Assembly (NCBI GenBank): GCA_029558215.1 | Contig: JAKQFZ010001236.1 | Span: 1-12,912 of the forward strand | DNA length: 12,912 nucleotides | Origin: Candidatus Omnitrophota bacterium | GTDB taxonomy: Bacteria > Hinthialibacterota > Hinthialibacteria > JAKQFZ01 | Reading direction: 5' to 3' | Shown: positions 1 to 6,933 of the stretch, piece by piece | Layout: every line of letters starts with the position of its first letter | Numbering within the stretch: position 1 is the first letter of the stretch | The notes under the pieces: generated by a model | Told to the model about the DNA's origin: nothing | Database searches by the model: none | What the model saw: only the letters and a program-made list of their open reading frames with translations | Position numbers and translations under genes: made by a program

Positions 1-1
1 T

Positions 2-277
2 GTTCTTCTGCTGTATTTCAGCATTGTCTATATCGGATTCAAGATCGCCATCGGATGTCGTGATCTGTCTGGGAGGCTGGCAGCGGCAGGAATCATCACC
101 TGTTTTGGTCTTCAGGCAGTCATGCATCTTTTTGTGGTCACAACATTGATGCCAATAACGGGGGTTGCTCTGCCCCTGATGTCTTACGGAGGATCTTCTC
201 TGATCACGATTCTTGCAGGCATGGGGATTCTGATGAGTATCGCCCGATATACGGGACACTTTGAGTTGGAGGCGTAG
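2..277 (+). CDS. ftsW: Septal peptidoglycan glycosyltransferase FtsW (C-terminal end only)
   Basis: The reading frame is open from the left edge and stops at TAG 275-277, leaving about 91 residues of the C-terminus. The visible part has two hydrophobic segments separated by PITGVALPLMSYGGSSL, which is the highly conserved SEDS-family signature near the end of FtsW/RodA/SpoVE (usual form PxTGxxLPFxSYGGSS). SEDS proteins are multi-pass inner-membrane enzymes that polymerise lipid II into glycan strands. FtsW does this at the septum with its partner class B PBP. RodA cannot be excluded on the motif alone. The position immediately before murG, murC, ftsQ, ftsA and ftsZ makes FtsW much the likelier choice. 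Only 8 nt separate its stop from murG, and its last codons supply the murG Shine-Dalgarno (GGAGG at 268-272). The N-terminal part lies outside the window. Confidence 0.93.
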   Translation, partial: VLLLYFSIVYIGFKIAIGCRDLSGRLAAAGIITCFGLQAVMHLFVVTTLMPITGVALPLMSYGGSSLITILAGMGILMSIARYTGHFELEA

Positions 278-285
278 GCGACACG

Positions 286-1377
286 ATGCGGTTGGCGATA
301 GCGGCGGGTGGCACAGGCGGGCACATCTTTCCGGCGGTGGCTCTCATTGAGGGGCTGCTCGCGCGGAAGGACTCTGCCGCGTTGGTGTTTGGTAGATCCA
401 CGGGAATGGAACGAAACATTCTCGGGAACCGCCACGACATTGAATACGTCGGTCTGCAGATCAGGCCTTTCCTGAGAAGCCGCCTGACAGTTTGGCCAAT
501 CGCTCTTGCGGAACTTGTGCAGTCCGTTTTCTTCGCATGCAGGACTCTCCGACAGTGGAAACCCGATGCCGTGTTGGGAATGGGGGGGTATGTCTCTGCA
601 CCGGTGGTCATGGCAGCACTGTTGACGAGGCTTCCTGTAGCGGTCGCAGATCAGAATGCTCTTCCAGGTCGGGCAAATCGGTTTCTTGGCCGCTTTGCCA
701 CTCGGGTCTTCTGCGGTTGTGAGGAAAGCCTTCCGTTCTTTAGCAAACGAAAGAGACGCTTGACGGGCATACCTTTGCGCGTCGGGGCAACCATGGCCTG
801 CGAGAGACCACCGTTCGAAACGTTTGGTCTGAAGCAGGGGCTTTTCACCCTGTTGGTGTTCGGAGGCAGTCAAGGTGCTCTGGCGCTCTGTGAGGCGGTC
901 AGACAGATGCTGCCTGTTCTCGATCAACATGGAGTGCCGTATCAGATTCTCCTTCAGGTTGGAGCAAGAAACTCCGAGTGGATCGAAAACGCGCAGATGC
1001 CCAATCACGTAAAAACAGTCGAGATGATTGAGGATATGTCGGCTGCCTATGCGTGCGCCGACGCGGTCGTGTGCCGCGCAGGAGCAGTCTCGCTGGCAGA
1101 GATGGCAGTTCAGGGCAAGCCCGCGATTCTGATTCCCTACCCTTTTGCCAAAGACGATCATCAGACGAAGAATGCAAAAGCATGGGGAGATGTTGGCGCA
1201 GCGCGTGTTATCGAACAGAGCCTACTCACGCCAGAAAGTCTCGCGGAAGAAGTGATCTCACTCATGGATGACCCTGTGAAGTTATCACAAAGAGCCGAGG
1301 CTGCACGCTCCTTGGGAAAGCCCAATGCCACAGCAGCAATGCTTACCGAACTGGAGGCAATGGTCGCACAACGATGA
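286..1377 (+). CDS. murG: UDP-GlcNAc:lipid I N-acetylglucosaminyltransferase MurG
   Basis: This gene codes for 363 residues, the usual MurG length. MurG adds GlcNAc from UDP-GlcNAc to lipid I at the inner face of the cytoplasmic membrane, making lipid II. The N-terminus carries the glycine-rich loop GGTGGHIFPAVAL (about residues 8-20). Further family motifs follow: GMGGYVSAPVV (near 99), DQNALPGRANRFL (near 122) and the second glycine loop FGGSQGA (near 193). The donor-binding region CRAGAVSLAEMAVQGKPAIL and the later DDHQTKNA, near residues 264-297, are also typical of this GT28 enzyme. The ATG at 286 is preceded by GGAGG at 268-272. The stop TGA overlaps the murC start as ATGA, so translation of the two genes is probably coupled. 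I see no truncation or missing core motif. Confidence 0.97.
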   Translation: MRLAIAAGGTGGHIFPAVALIEGLLARKDSAALVFGRSTGMERNILGNRHDIEYVGLQIRPFLRSRLTVWPIALAELVQSVFFACRTLRQWKPDAVLGMGGYVSAPVVMAALLTRLPVAVADQNALPGRANRFLGRFATRVFCGCEESLPFFSKRKRRLTGIPLRVGATMACERPPFETFGLKQGLFTLLVFGGSQGALALCEAVRQMLPVLDQHGVPYQILLQVGARNSEWIENAQMPNHVKTVEMIEDMSAAYACADAVVCRAGAVSLAEMAVQGKPAILIPYPFAKDDHQTKNAKAWGDVGAARVIEQSLLTPESLAEEVISLMDDPVKLSQRAEAARSLGKPNATAAMLTELEAMVAQR

Positions 1378-2768
1378 CAGTGCAACACAACGACATAATC
1401 CACTTCATCGGTGTCGGTGGAATTGGTATGAGCGGAATCGCTCAGGTTCTTGCATCGAAGGGCTATCCCGTATCCGGTTCCGATCTCAAGACCACCTCTA
1501 TCACAAGAAGGCTTTCAGCGCTGGGTGTGAGAATCTGTGAAGGTCACAAAGCGGAGAACGTCAAGGACGCAACCGTTGTGGTCTACTCGTCAGCAGTGCG
1601 GGAAAGCAATCCCGAACTCCAGGAAGCACGGAAGCGTGGTCTCAAGATCATGCGTCGCGCTGAGATGCTGGCTTTCGTGCTGGGGTGGGGACGCTCGATC
1701 GTCATCAGCGGAGCACATGGCAAAACGACAACGACATCCATGGTTGTGACGACGCTGGAAGCCGCGGGAATGAATCCCACTTCCTTGATTGGCGGAGAGC
1801 TGAACGACATCGGCGGAAACGCACGGTTGGGTACCGGTGAATGGGCGGTCGCAGAAGGCGATGAGAGCGATGGCTCTCTGGTGCTTCTGCCCGCTGACGT
1901 TGCGGTCGTGACCAATATAGATTTGGAGCATTTGGATCACTATCCTGACATTGCCAGTGTCAAAGCCTGTTTTCGGCAGTTCTTCAAGAGTGCGAAACCG
2001 GGAGCACGCTATATCGTTTGTGCTGACAGTCCTGTCGCGTTGGAGTTGGCATCGGAGTTTCCCCGTGAGTCTGTCCTGCTCTATGGGCGAGGAGAGAATG
2101 CCCAGTACCAGATTCGCGATCTGGAAGCCAGACACGATGCAACGGAGTTCTCCCTGACCTGCGAGGCGAACCTCATGGGAAGAGTGCGGGTCAATGTCCC
2201 TGGAGTCCATAATGCTTCCAATGCCACCGCGGCATGTCTTGCTGCGATGCAGGCTGGCTTGGATTTTGAGGCAGCGGCGGACGGCCTTGCCCGTTATCGC
2301 GGCGTTCGTCGGCGATTTGAGTTCAAGGGAACGGTCGGCGGAGTCACCGTCGTTGATGATTACGGGCATCATCCCACCGAGATTACTGCCACTCTTGCCA
2401 CGCTGAGTGGTTATACGCAAGGCAGGCGCGTTGTCATCTTCCAGCCTCACCGATACACGCGAACGGCGTATCTCATGAAGGACTTCTGTACAAGTTTCCA
2501 GCAAGCAAAGCTGGACTGGCTGATCGTCACGGAGGTCTACTCCGCCGGTGAGGATCCGATTCCTCAGGCCACCGGAGAGCACTTGGCTCATGAGATTCAG
2601 AAAGGTGCGTCCTTCAAAGTCTCTTACCAACCACGGGTTCCCGATATCGCCCGTGAGATTGTCGCTCATATCAACTCGGGAGACACCGTGCTTACCCTTG
2701 GTGCGGGGGATGTGGTGAAAGCGGGCGAAACGCTACTGAGTATCCTGGGAGGCAGTGGGAATGCGTAG
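1374..2768 (+). CDS. murC: UDP-N-acetylmuramate--L-alanine ligase MurC
   Basis: This gene codes for 464 residues, normal for MurC. The enzyme uses ATP to join L-alanine to UDP-MurNAc, the first amino-acid addition of the stem peptide, in the cytoplasm. Visible motifs in order are the N-terminal nucleotide-binding HFIGVGGIGMSGIAQVL (about residues 9-25), the Mur-ligase P-loop SGAHGKTTTTS (near 112), EGDESDGS and TNIDLEHLDHY (residues 160-190). The central-domain PGVHNASNATAA follows near 276. In the C-terminal domain DDYGHHPTEI lies near 328, followed by FQPHRYTRT and TEVYSAGEDPI. The DDYGHHP and HRYTR signatures separate MurC from MurD, MurE and MurF. The start overlaps the murG stop by 4 nt (ATGA) and the 3' end overlaps ftsQ by 8 nt, so the gene is embedded in the operon without its own promoter that I can see. 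Confidence 0.97.
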   Translation: MTVQHNDIIHFIGVGGIGMSGIAQVLASKGYPVSGSDLKTTSITRRLSALGVRICEGHKAENVKDATVVVYSSAVRESNPELQEARKRGLKIMRRAEMLAFVLGWGRSIVISGAHGKTTTTSMVVTTLEAAGMNPTSLIGGELNDIGGNARLGTGEWAVAEGDESDGSLVLLPADVAVVTNIDLEHLDHYPDIASVKACFRQFFKSAKPGARYIVCADSPVALELASEFPRESVLLYGRGENAQYQIRDLEARHDATEFSLTCEANLMGRVRVNVPGVHNASNATAACLAAMQAGLDFEAAADGLARYRGVRRRFEFKGTVGGVTVVDDYGHHPTEITATLATLSGYTQGRRVVIFQPHRYTRTAYLMKDFCTSFQQAKLDWLIVTEVYSAGEDPIPQATGEHLAHEIQKGASFKVSYQPRVPDIAREIVAHINSGDTVLTLGAGDVVKAGETLLSILGGSGNA

Positions 2769-3678
2769 GCCAGCAGGACGACGTACAAGACTTGAGGAAC
2801 CCGACGTGCAGTCGGGCTTCTGGCAAGGACTCGCCAAAGCAATGAAGATATTGCTCCGAATCACTGTGGTTCTGGGGACGTGCTTTTTGCTTTATCAGCT
2901 TTACTGGCTCATGGTCTATTCGGAGTTCTTCCGCATCGAACGGGTTGAGATTTACGGCTGCAAGCAGTGTACACCGGAAGGAATTCAGGCACGGCTTCCC
3001 TGGAAGGAAGGCGATAGTCTCTGGACGATTAACCTCAAGAAGTCTGTTGAGTGTGTTCTTGCCGAACCCTGGGTCAAGCGCGTAACGGTTCGACGTGTCT
3101 TGCCTCGTCGGGTGGAAATACATCTGACCGAACGCACTCCCATCGCGGCGATTCCCGATGATCAGGGAAGCCGGTATTTCGGTCTGGATGAAAGAGGAGT
3201 GGTTCTTCCCGTGGTGGCCGTGGTGCGCGGTGCTCCGCATCTTCTGAACCGAGACAGCAGTCCGCGTCTGCCGATAATCACTGGTCTCAGTCCGTCGGAA
3301 GTGCAACCAGGAAACCAGATTGCGGAAGAGAAGATTAGCCCAGTGATTGAGTTGATCTCAGTACTTGGGCAGAGTCAGCCGACATTGGCTGCCGTACTGT
3401 TCGAATTCAACATTTCAACACCTGACAGCATTGTCGGATATCCGAGTATTCGGGTGAAGAAGGTTTTCTTTGGCGCAGAGAATTTTCCCCAGAGAGTCTC
3501 CCGACTTGCCGAGGTCTGGAAGTACCTGGACAGGGAGGGGATGCACGGAGAGTCTATTGATCTGCAATTTGACGATCAGGGAGTTGTCTTCTCCCCAAGC
3601 CAAACACAAGTACCGGATCGTGTGCAGCAGGACGACGCGGGTCATCTGCTGCAAACCGACGGAGGACGCAACGGATGA
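2761..3678 (+). CDS. ftsQ: Cell division protein FtsQ (DivIB-type, POTRA domain)
   Basis: FtsQ is a bitopic inner-membrane protein that links cytoplasmic and periplasmic divisome parts. This copy has 305 residues. A basic cytoplasmic N-terminus (MRRPAGRRTR) leads to one membrane segment at about residues 29-52 (LLRITVVLGTCFLLYQLYWL). It is followed by a POTRA-like stretch at about 55-130 with FFRIERVEIYGC, then PWVKRVTVRRVLPRRVEIHL and ERTPIAAI. The last of these is the typical FtsQ end of POTRA (E-R-x-P-x-A). I chose ATG 2761 because GGGAGG at 2747-2752 sits 8 nt upstream. An in-frame GTG at 2755 would be only 2 nt from that site. The gene overlaps the murC stop by 8 nt. The beta domain after POTRA is weakly conserved, as is normal for FtsQ. 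Position between murC and ftsA supports the assignment. Confidence 0.92.
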   Translation: MRRPAGRRTRLEEPDVQSGFWQGLAKAMKILLRITVVLGTCFLLYQLYWLMVYSEFFRIERVEIYGCKQCTPEGIQARLPWKEGDSLWTINLKKSVECVLAEPWVKRVTVRRVLPRRVEIHLTERTPIAAIPDDQGSRYFGLDERGVVLPVVAVVRGAPHLLNRDSSPRLPIITGLSPSEVQPGNQIAEEKISPVIELISVLGQSQPTLAAVLFEFNISTPDSIVGYPSIRVKKVFFGAENFPQRVSRLAEVWKYLDREGMHGESIDLQFDDQGVVFSPSQTQVPDRVQQDDAGHLLQTDGGRNG

Positions 3679-4895
3679 GCACTGACAGTATTCTGGCCGT
3701 TCTGGACATTGGATCGACAGAGATCAGGGCTGTTGTCGGAAGAGTTCTGGAACCTGGCAAGGTTGAGGTGATCGGCTTTGGTGCCGTTCCGTCCGTAGGT
3801 ATCTCGCGCGGATCGGTGGTGGACATAGAGGCAAACACGCGCGTGATCCAGAAAGCGGTAGAGGCGGCACGCGAGAAGGCCGGAGTCTTCCCACAGCGCG
3901 TCATCGTTGGAGTCAACGGCGAAGGACTGAAGACCTTTGGAGCCTCTGGAACTGTTGCCATCATGAGCAAGGATCGGGGAATCACAAAGGACGATATCAA
4001 CCGCGTCCTGCGTAACGCGGCGGAGAGAAATGTTCCCGTGGAGCACGCTGTTCTGGATCGGATTCCCTGCACCTTTCAAGTAGATCAGACAACAGGAGTC
4101 CAGGATCCCGTTGGCAAAACCGGCGATCTTCTGGCCGCGGAAGTGTTTCTCGTCACCTGTCCACGCCCAGTGTTGGCGGATCTGGAACGCTGCATCAAAG
4201 GCGCGAATCTGCGTGTGCAGAAGTTCGTGCCAACCGGTCTTGCTGCAAGCCTCGCGGTCTTGTCCGATGAGGAGAAGAACGCTGGGGTGGCGCTCGTTGA
4301 TATCGGCGGGGGAACGACAAATGTCGTCGTCTACTTTGATGGATACGTCATCCACGCTGAAGTACTTACCAAGGGTGGTGAGGGTATCACCCGTTCTATC
4401 GCGCGCAGTCTGACCTGTTCCATGGAGACGGCCGCCTTCCTGAAGAAAACCTATGGCGTGGCGATGCCTGAGATGGTCACACCGGTCGAAACAGTTCCCG
4501 TGAAGCGACTTCCCCCACGGCAGCAGAAGGAGATTCCACGACGCGTCTTGTCCGAGATCATCGAGCAGGGACTCGACGAGATCCTCAGAGACGTGGGTCG
4601 TGTCTTCCACCACAGAGAATTGACTCACAGGCTTTTCGCCGGAGTCATTCTCACAGGCGGTGGTGCGTTGCTCACGGGCATGAAGGAGAAAGTCGAAAAT
4701 ACTTTGAAGATAGAGACACATATTGGGATTCCCTCGCGCCTTGAGGGCTTCGAGATGGTGTTCCGCAATCCGAGGTTCGCCTCGGTGGCGGGACTCTTGG
4801 AATACGCGTCCCGGGATGAGGTTCAGCAGCAGACGCGTGCTCCATTCATCTTCCGCCTTCTGGAGCGGGTGGCAGGTTTGTTCGGGTATCTTTAG
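3675..4895 (+). CDS. ftsA: Cell division protein FtsA (actin-like FtsZ membrane anchor)
   Basis: FtsA is an actin-fold ATPase that tethers FtsZ filaments to the membrane and recruits later division proteins. This copy has 406 residues, within the family range. The phosphate-1 loop is LDIGSTEIRAVVG (residues 10-22), close to the usual DIGTSKxxA. The SHS2/1C insertion follows (VIVGVNGEGLKTFGASGTVAI, then DINRVLRNA). The phosphate-2 loop ALVDIGGGTTNVVVY is near residues 206-220 and the adenosine motif ILTGGGALLTGM near 325. The C-terminal residues FIFRLLERVAGLFGYL form an amphipathic helix, as expected for the membrane-targeting sequence. The ATG overlaps the ftsQ stop as ATGA, with GGAGG at 3661-3665 located 9 nt upstream. 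About 60 nt separate it from the preferred ftsZ start, the longest gap inside the operon. Confidence 0.96.
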   Translation: MSTDSILAVLDIGSTEIRAVVGRVLEPGKVEVIGFGAVPSVGISRGSVVDIEANTRVIQKAVEAAREKAGVFPQRVIVGVNGEGLKTFGASGTVAIMSKDRGITKDDINRVLRNAAERNVPVEHAVLDRIPCTFQVDQTTGVQDPVGKTGDLLAAEVFLVTCPRPVLADLERCIKGANLRVQKFVPTGLAASLAVLSDEEKNAGVALVDIGGGTTNVVVYFDGYVIHAEVLTKGGEGITRSIARSLTCSMETAAFLKKTYGVAMPEMVTPVETVPVKRLPPRQQKEIPRRVLSEIIEQGLDEILRDVGRVFHHRELTHRLFAGVILTGGGALLTGMKEKVENTLKIETHIGIPSRLEGFEMVFRNPRFASVAGLLEYASRDEVQQQTRAPFIFRLLERVAGLFGYL

Positions 4896-4910
4896 CAGCA
4901 GAGGCATGGT

Positions 4911-4928
4911 CAAAGGAGAGATCCTTTG
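4911..4928 (+). promoter_or_regulatory. Perfect hairpin with GAGA tetraloop in the ftsA-ftsZ gap
   Basis: CAAAGGA (4911-4917) pairs perfectly with TCCTTTG (4922-4928) around the loop GAGA, which fits the GNRA tetraloop rule. The left arm and loop contain AAAGGAG, a good Shine-Dalgarno-like string, so folding would hide it. The hairpin lies just upstream of three possible ftsZ starts (4937, 4958, 5015). It could tune ftsZ translation or mark an RNA-processing site. It has no U-tract, so it is not a good intrinsic terminator. The structure is directly visible; the role is inferred. Confidence 0.5.
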
Positions 4929-4957
4929 GGGAAGCCATGCGGAAAGGACGGGGTCAA

Positions 4958-6157
4958 ATGGTCGAGGAGTTTGAGTACAGGTCGGGAATCGAGCTTATCG
5001 AAGAGGAGTTTGAAATGAATGGAGAAGTGACACCGCGCATCTTAATCATCGGTGTCGGTGGTGCAGGATGCAATGTCCTGGACAGCATGTACAGCGTTGG
5101 TTTGGACAACGTTTCGTTCCTGGCTGTCAATACGGATATGCAGTCCCTGGGGCGCACGGTGTGTCCCGATCGCCTGCACATCGGCAGAGGCGTAACAGAC
5201 GGCCTGGGCACGGGAGGCAATCCGTTGCTCGGCGAGCGATCCGCAAAGGAAGACCGGGAACGGCTTTCTGAATCGCTCAAAGGTCATGACCTTGTGTTTC
5301 TGATTGCCGGTCTTGGTGGTGGAACGGGCACGGGTGCAACTCCTGTGATCGCGGAGATTGCGCACGAGCAGAATTCGCTCACTGTGGCCATTGTGACAAA
5401 GCCCTTCGAATTTGAAGGTCCGGTGCGCCGCCGAAATGCAGAGCGCGGCCGCGAGGAAATCCGACGTCGAGTGGACACATTGATCACCATGCCCAACGAC
5501 CGTCTCGTACGCATGGTGGATGAAAAGACCACGTTTACTGAAGCGCTGGGAGAGGCAAATCGGATGCTCTATGACTGTGTGGAAGGTCTCACCCAGCTGA
5601 CCACGGAATGGGGTATTGTGAACCTTGACTTTGAAGATGTTCGAGCCACCATGGCCAACAACGGCGGTGCCCTGATGGGCATCGGTCAGGGTCAGGGCGA
5701 AGACAAGATGCACTGCGCTCTGGAAGAGGCCATGAACAACCTCTCCCTGGATGAGACGCATCTCGACGGTTTGAACAACGCATTGATCAACGTCACGGCA
5801 GGCCCCGATCTCACGATCCACGAAGTCAATACTGCCATCGGAGAACTGGTTCAGAAACACGGTGGTCACGATGCGAACATTCGATTCGGACTGGTCATCA
5901 AGGAAGCCATGCAGGGGCGCGTTCGCGTGACACTGCTGGCCACGGGGCATTCTGAAGTGGTTCAGGAGATGCCAGTCGCCCCGGCAGATTCCTTCACCAC
6001 TCGGACGTCCAGAACGATGGAAACGTTGGAGGTTCCAAAACGCCGAGTCCTGGGCATCTCTTTCCTGGACAGAGCGGAATCCAACAAGGGCGAACTCTTC
6101 TTCAAGCAGGACGAGACGGAAGAGGAACTCCTGAAAGTCTCAGGCAACAACAGATAG
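4958..6157 (+). CDS. ftsZ: Cell division GTPase FtsZ (tubulin homologue) with atypical C-terminus
   Basis: FtsZ polymerises with GTP into the cytokinetic ring. From ATG 4958 it has 399 residues. The N-terminal GTP-binding strand is RILIIGVGGAGCNVLDSM. The tubulin signature is AGLGGGTGTGATPVIAEIA (near residue 120), and ITMPNDRL follows. The T7 synergy loop is NLDFEDV (near 221), keeping the N and both D residues needed for GTP hydrolysis. The C-terminal domain has INVTAGPDLTIHEVN. I prefer ATG 4958 because AAAGGA at 4943-4948 lies 9 nt upstream. ATG 4937 has no well-spaced site. ATG 5015 also has one (AGGAG 5004-5008, 6 nt away) and would remove an acidic 19-residue extension. After the folded domain there is only a short linker. 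The usual FtsA/ZipA-binding tail (D-x-P-A-F-L-R-R type) is not recognisable; the protein ends in ELFFKQDETEEELLKVSG and three more residues. Confidence 0.96.
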   Translation: MVEEFEYRSGIELIEEEFEMNGEVTPRILIIGVGGAGCNVLDSMYSVGLDNVSFLAVNTDMQSLGRTVCPDRLHIGRGVTDGLGTGGNPLLGERSAKEDRERLSESLKGHDLVFLIAGLGGGTGTGATPVIAEIAHEQNSLTVAIVTKPFEFEGPVRRRNAERGREEIRRRVDTLITMPNDRLVRMVDEKTTFTEALGEANRMLYDCVEGLTQLTTEWGIVNLDFEDVRATMANNGGALMGIGQGQGEDKMHCALEEAMNNLSLDETHLDGLNNALINVTAGPDLTIHEVNTAIGELVQKHGGHDANIRFGLVIKEAMQGRVRVTLLATGHSEVVQEMPVAPADSFTTRTSRTMETLEVPKRRVLGISFLDRAESNKGELFFKQDETEEELLKVSGNNR

Positions 6158-6169
6158 GAGGTGCCACTC

Positions 6170-6418
6170 ATGGCGACAATGGCCGGACATCACATGGCTC
6201 TCATGATGGACAACTGGTGTGACAAAGGAATAGAAGAGTCAACATGCTGCTTTGCACGGGAAATCATGCGCAGCTGGATTCGACAATCAGGGCGAATCTC
6301 AGAATTCTGTGATACGGAATCCGTCAGAAAACGACTCGAGAAGATATTCAGCATTGATTTCCCCGAGGAGTTGATCGGTCAGTTGTGTCAGGAGATCGGA
6401 CAACTGGCTGGCGATTGA
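6170..6418 (+). CDS. Small protein of unknown function, coupled to ftsZ
   Basis: I do not recognise this 82-residue protein. Translation is strongly indicated: AGGAGG at 6156-6161 is a near-ideal Shine-Dalgarno 8 nt before ATG 6170, and the ftsZ stop TAG (6155-6157) lies within it. The two genes should therefore be translationally coupled. A GTG at 6161 is in frame but falls inside the ribosome site. The protein has no membrane segment or signal peptide. It has five cysteines (WCDKG, a CC pair, FCDT and LCQE), two adjacent histidines near the start, and a helical-looking C-terminal half with alternating charged and hydrophobic residues (TESVRKRLEKIF, EELIGQLCQEIGQL). The length resembles small accessory division proteins such as ZapA- or SepF-like factors, but I see no sequence match to them. 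It is the last gene of the operon before a long non-coding stretch. Confidence 0.75.
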   Translation: MATMAGHHMALMMDNWCDKGIEESTCCFAREIMRSWIRQSGRISEFCDTESVRKRLEKIFSIDFPEELIGQLCQEIGQLAGD

Positions 6419-6452
6419 GCGAGTGTGTACACAGGGATGATCCTGTTCGCTC
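6417..6452 (+). terminator. Bulged hairpin at the end of the dcw operon
   Basis: The stem starts on the stop codon of the small gene. GAGCGA (6417-6422) pairs with TCGCTC (6447-6452), and ACAGG (6431-6435) pairs with CCTGT (6442-6446) around GATGAT, leaving a bulge on the left side. There is no T-run after it. It may help 3'-end formation or protect the mRNA end; intrinsic termination is not well supported. Confidence 0.3.
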
Positions 6453-6515
6453 TGACGTACGCTGTCATGATAGGAGTACTGATCTGAGTTTGGTTTTCAC
6501 CTAACGAGTTGACCC

Positions 6516-6540
6516 AGCGGGATAACCCATGCATCCCGCT
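6516..6540 (+). terminator. Possible rho-independent terminator after the dcw operon
   Basis: AGCGGGAT (6516-6523) and ATCCCGCT (6533-6540) form a perfect 8-bp G+C-rich stem with a 9-nt loop, about 100 nt after the last operon gene. The following bases are TTCCGC, so the U-tract is very short. It is a plausible but weak terminator for plus-strand transcription. Confidence 0.4.
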
Positions 6541-6567
6541 TTCCGCAGAGCTCCCCGATTCATTGAA

Positions 6568-6594
6568 GCCCTCCCCTCGTACAGAGGGGAGGGC
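6568..6594. repeat. Very stable 11-bp palindrome (CCCTCCCC type)
   Basis: GCCCTCCCCTC (6568-6578) and GAGGGGAGGGC (6584-6594) form a perfect 11-bp stem with the 5-nt loop GTACA. CCCCTCT follows at 6597-6603 and can pair alternatively with AGAGGGG (6583-6589), so two folds compete. It has no U-tract. The purine/pyrimidine-run style and the third complementary arm resemble the 75-bp element at 9039-9113, which suggests a dispersed REP-like repeat rather than a simple terminator. Confidence 0.6.
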
Positions 6595-6769
6595 AGCCCC
6601 TCTCAAGACACAGAAAACACTCCAACCCTCAACCGAGTATCGGCTATCGCCGTCGGGTGCCCTCTCTTTTCGGTGTGCCGAGTACCGGCCTTCAGGTTCG
6701 CAAAGCAGTTCTGAGGGCTGCTTCTATGTCCCAGATGACCCTCAGGGCAGGATTCGTATCCGGGCGGTT

Positions 6770-6825
6770 GGTTCGTAGTGTGTCCGTCAGGGCATATTCC
6801 GGATCACGCCTTAAGGCGCCACGAA
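6770..6825 (+). repeat. Dispersed 56-nt repeat, copy 1
   Basis: This stretch aligns without gaps to 8919-8974, with 43 of 56 positions identical by my count. Shared blocks are GGTTCGT, GTGTG, AGG, CATAT, ACGCCT, GGCG and CACGAA. The ends GTTCGT and ACGAAC (6771-6776 and 6821-6826) are complementary. Two hairpins lie between them, one around TCCGTCAGGG and one at CGCCTTAAGGCG, so the element could fold as a three-way structure. Stem bases change between copies while the element outline stays the same. Confidence 0.65.
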
Positions 6826-6836
6826 CGAGAACGATT

Positions 6837-6933
6837 GTAAGAGTACACGCTTCAGCGTATTGCTCCTTTCTTTCGTAAGAGTTCATGCTTTAGCATGTCT
6901 TCTTCAAGAGCCTGAAGGCTGAACTCTTACGAA
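6837..6933. repeat. Three-copy GTAAGAGT hairpin repeat with 14-bp inverted repeat
   Basis: Two copies lie head to tail, starting with GTAAGAGT at 6837 and 6875 (38 nt apart). A third is inverted, reading leftward from 6930. Each begins GTAAGAGT(A/T)CA and then has its own small hairpin. These are ACGCT-TC-AGCGT at 6847-6858, CATGC-TTTA-GCATG at 6884-6897 and AGCCT-GA-AGGCT at 6909-6920. Copies 2 and 3 together create a perfect 14-bp inverted repeat, 6872-6885 with 6920-6933. The changes within the hairpin arms keep base pairing, which argues that the structure matters. No transposase gene is nearby. Confidence 0.65.

Noticed and set aside
1590..2669. 359-codon minus-strand frame antisense to murC
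   Set aside because: Shadow of murC; no recognisable motif, and the sense frame is certain.
3642..4913. 423-codon open frame on the minus strand, antisense to ftsA
   Set aside because: It lies wholly across a clear ftsA with family motifs from end to end. The translation has no domain-like pattern. Long antisense frames are common opposite G+C-moderate coding DNA.
5042..5950. 302-codon minus-strand frame antisense to ftsZ
   Set aside because: Shadow of ftsZ; low-complexity mixed composition and no plausible start signal.
6437..6487. 16-residue hydrophobic peptide frame (MILFALTYAVMIGVLI)
   Set aside because: It looks like a tiny membrane peptide, but there is no good Shine-Dalgarno and the start lies inside a hairpin loop. 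Too short to support alone.
6509..6778. 89-codon plus-strand frame in the long spacer
   Set aside because: It runs across several palindromes, has no ribosome site and reads as repeat-derived sequence.
6837..6933. CRISPR-like reading of the GTAAGAGT copies
   Set aside because: Only three imperfect copies, one inverted, with no unique spacers of constant length and no cas genes.
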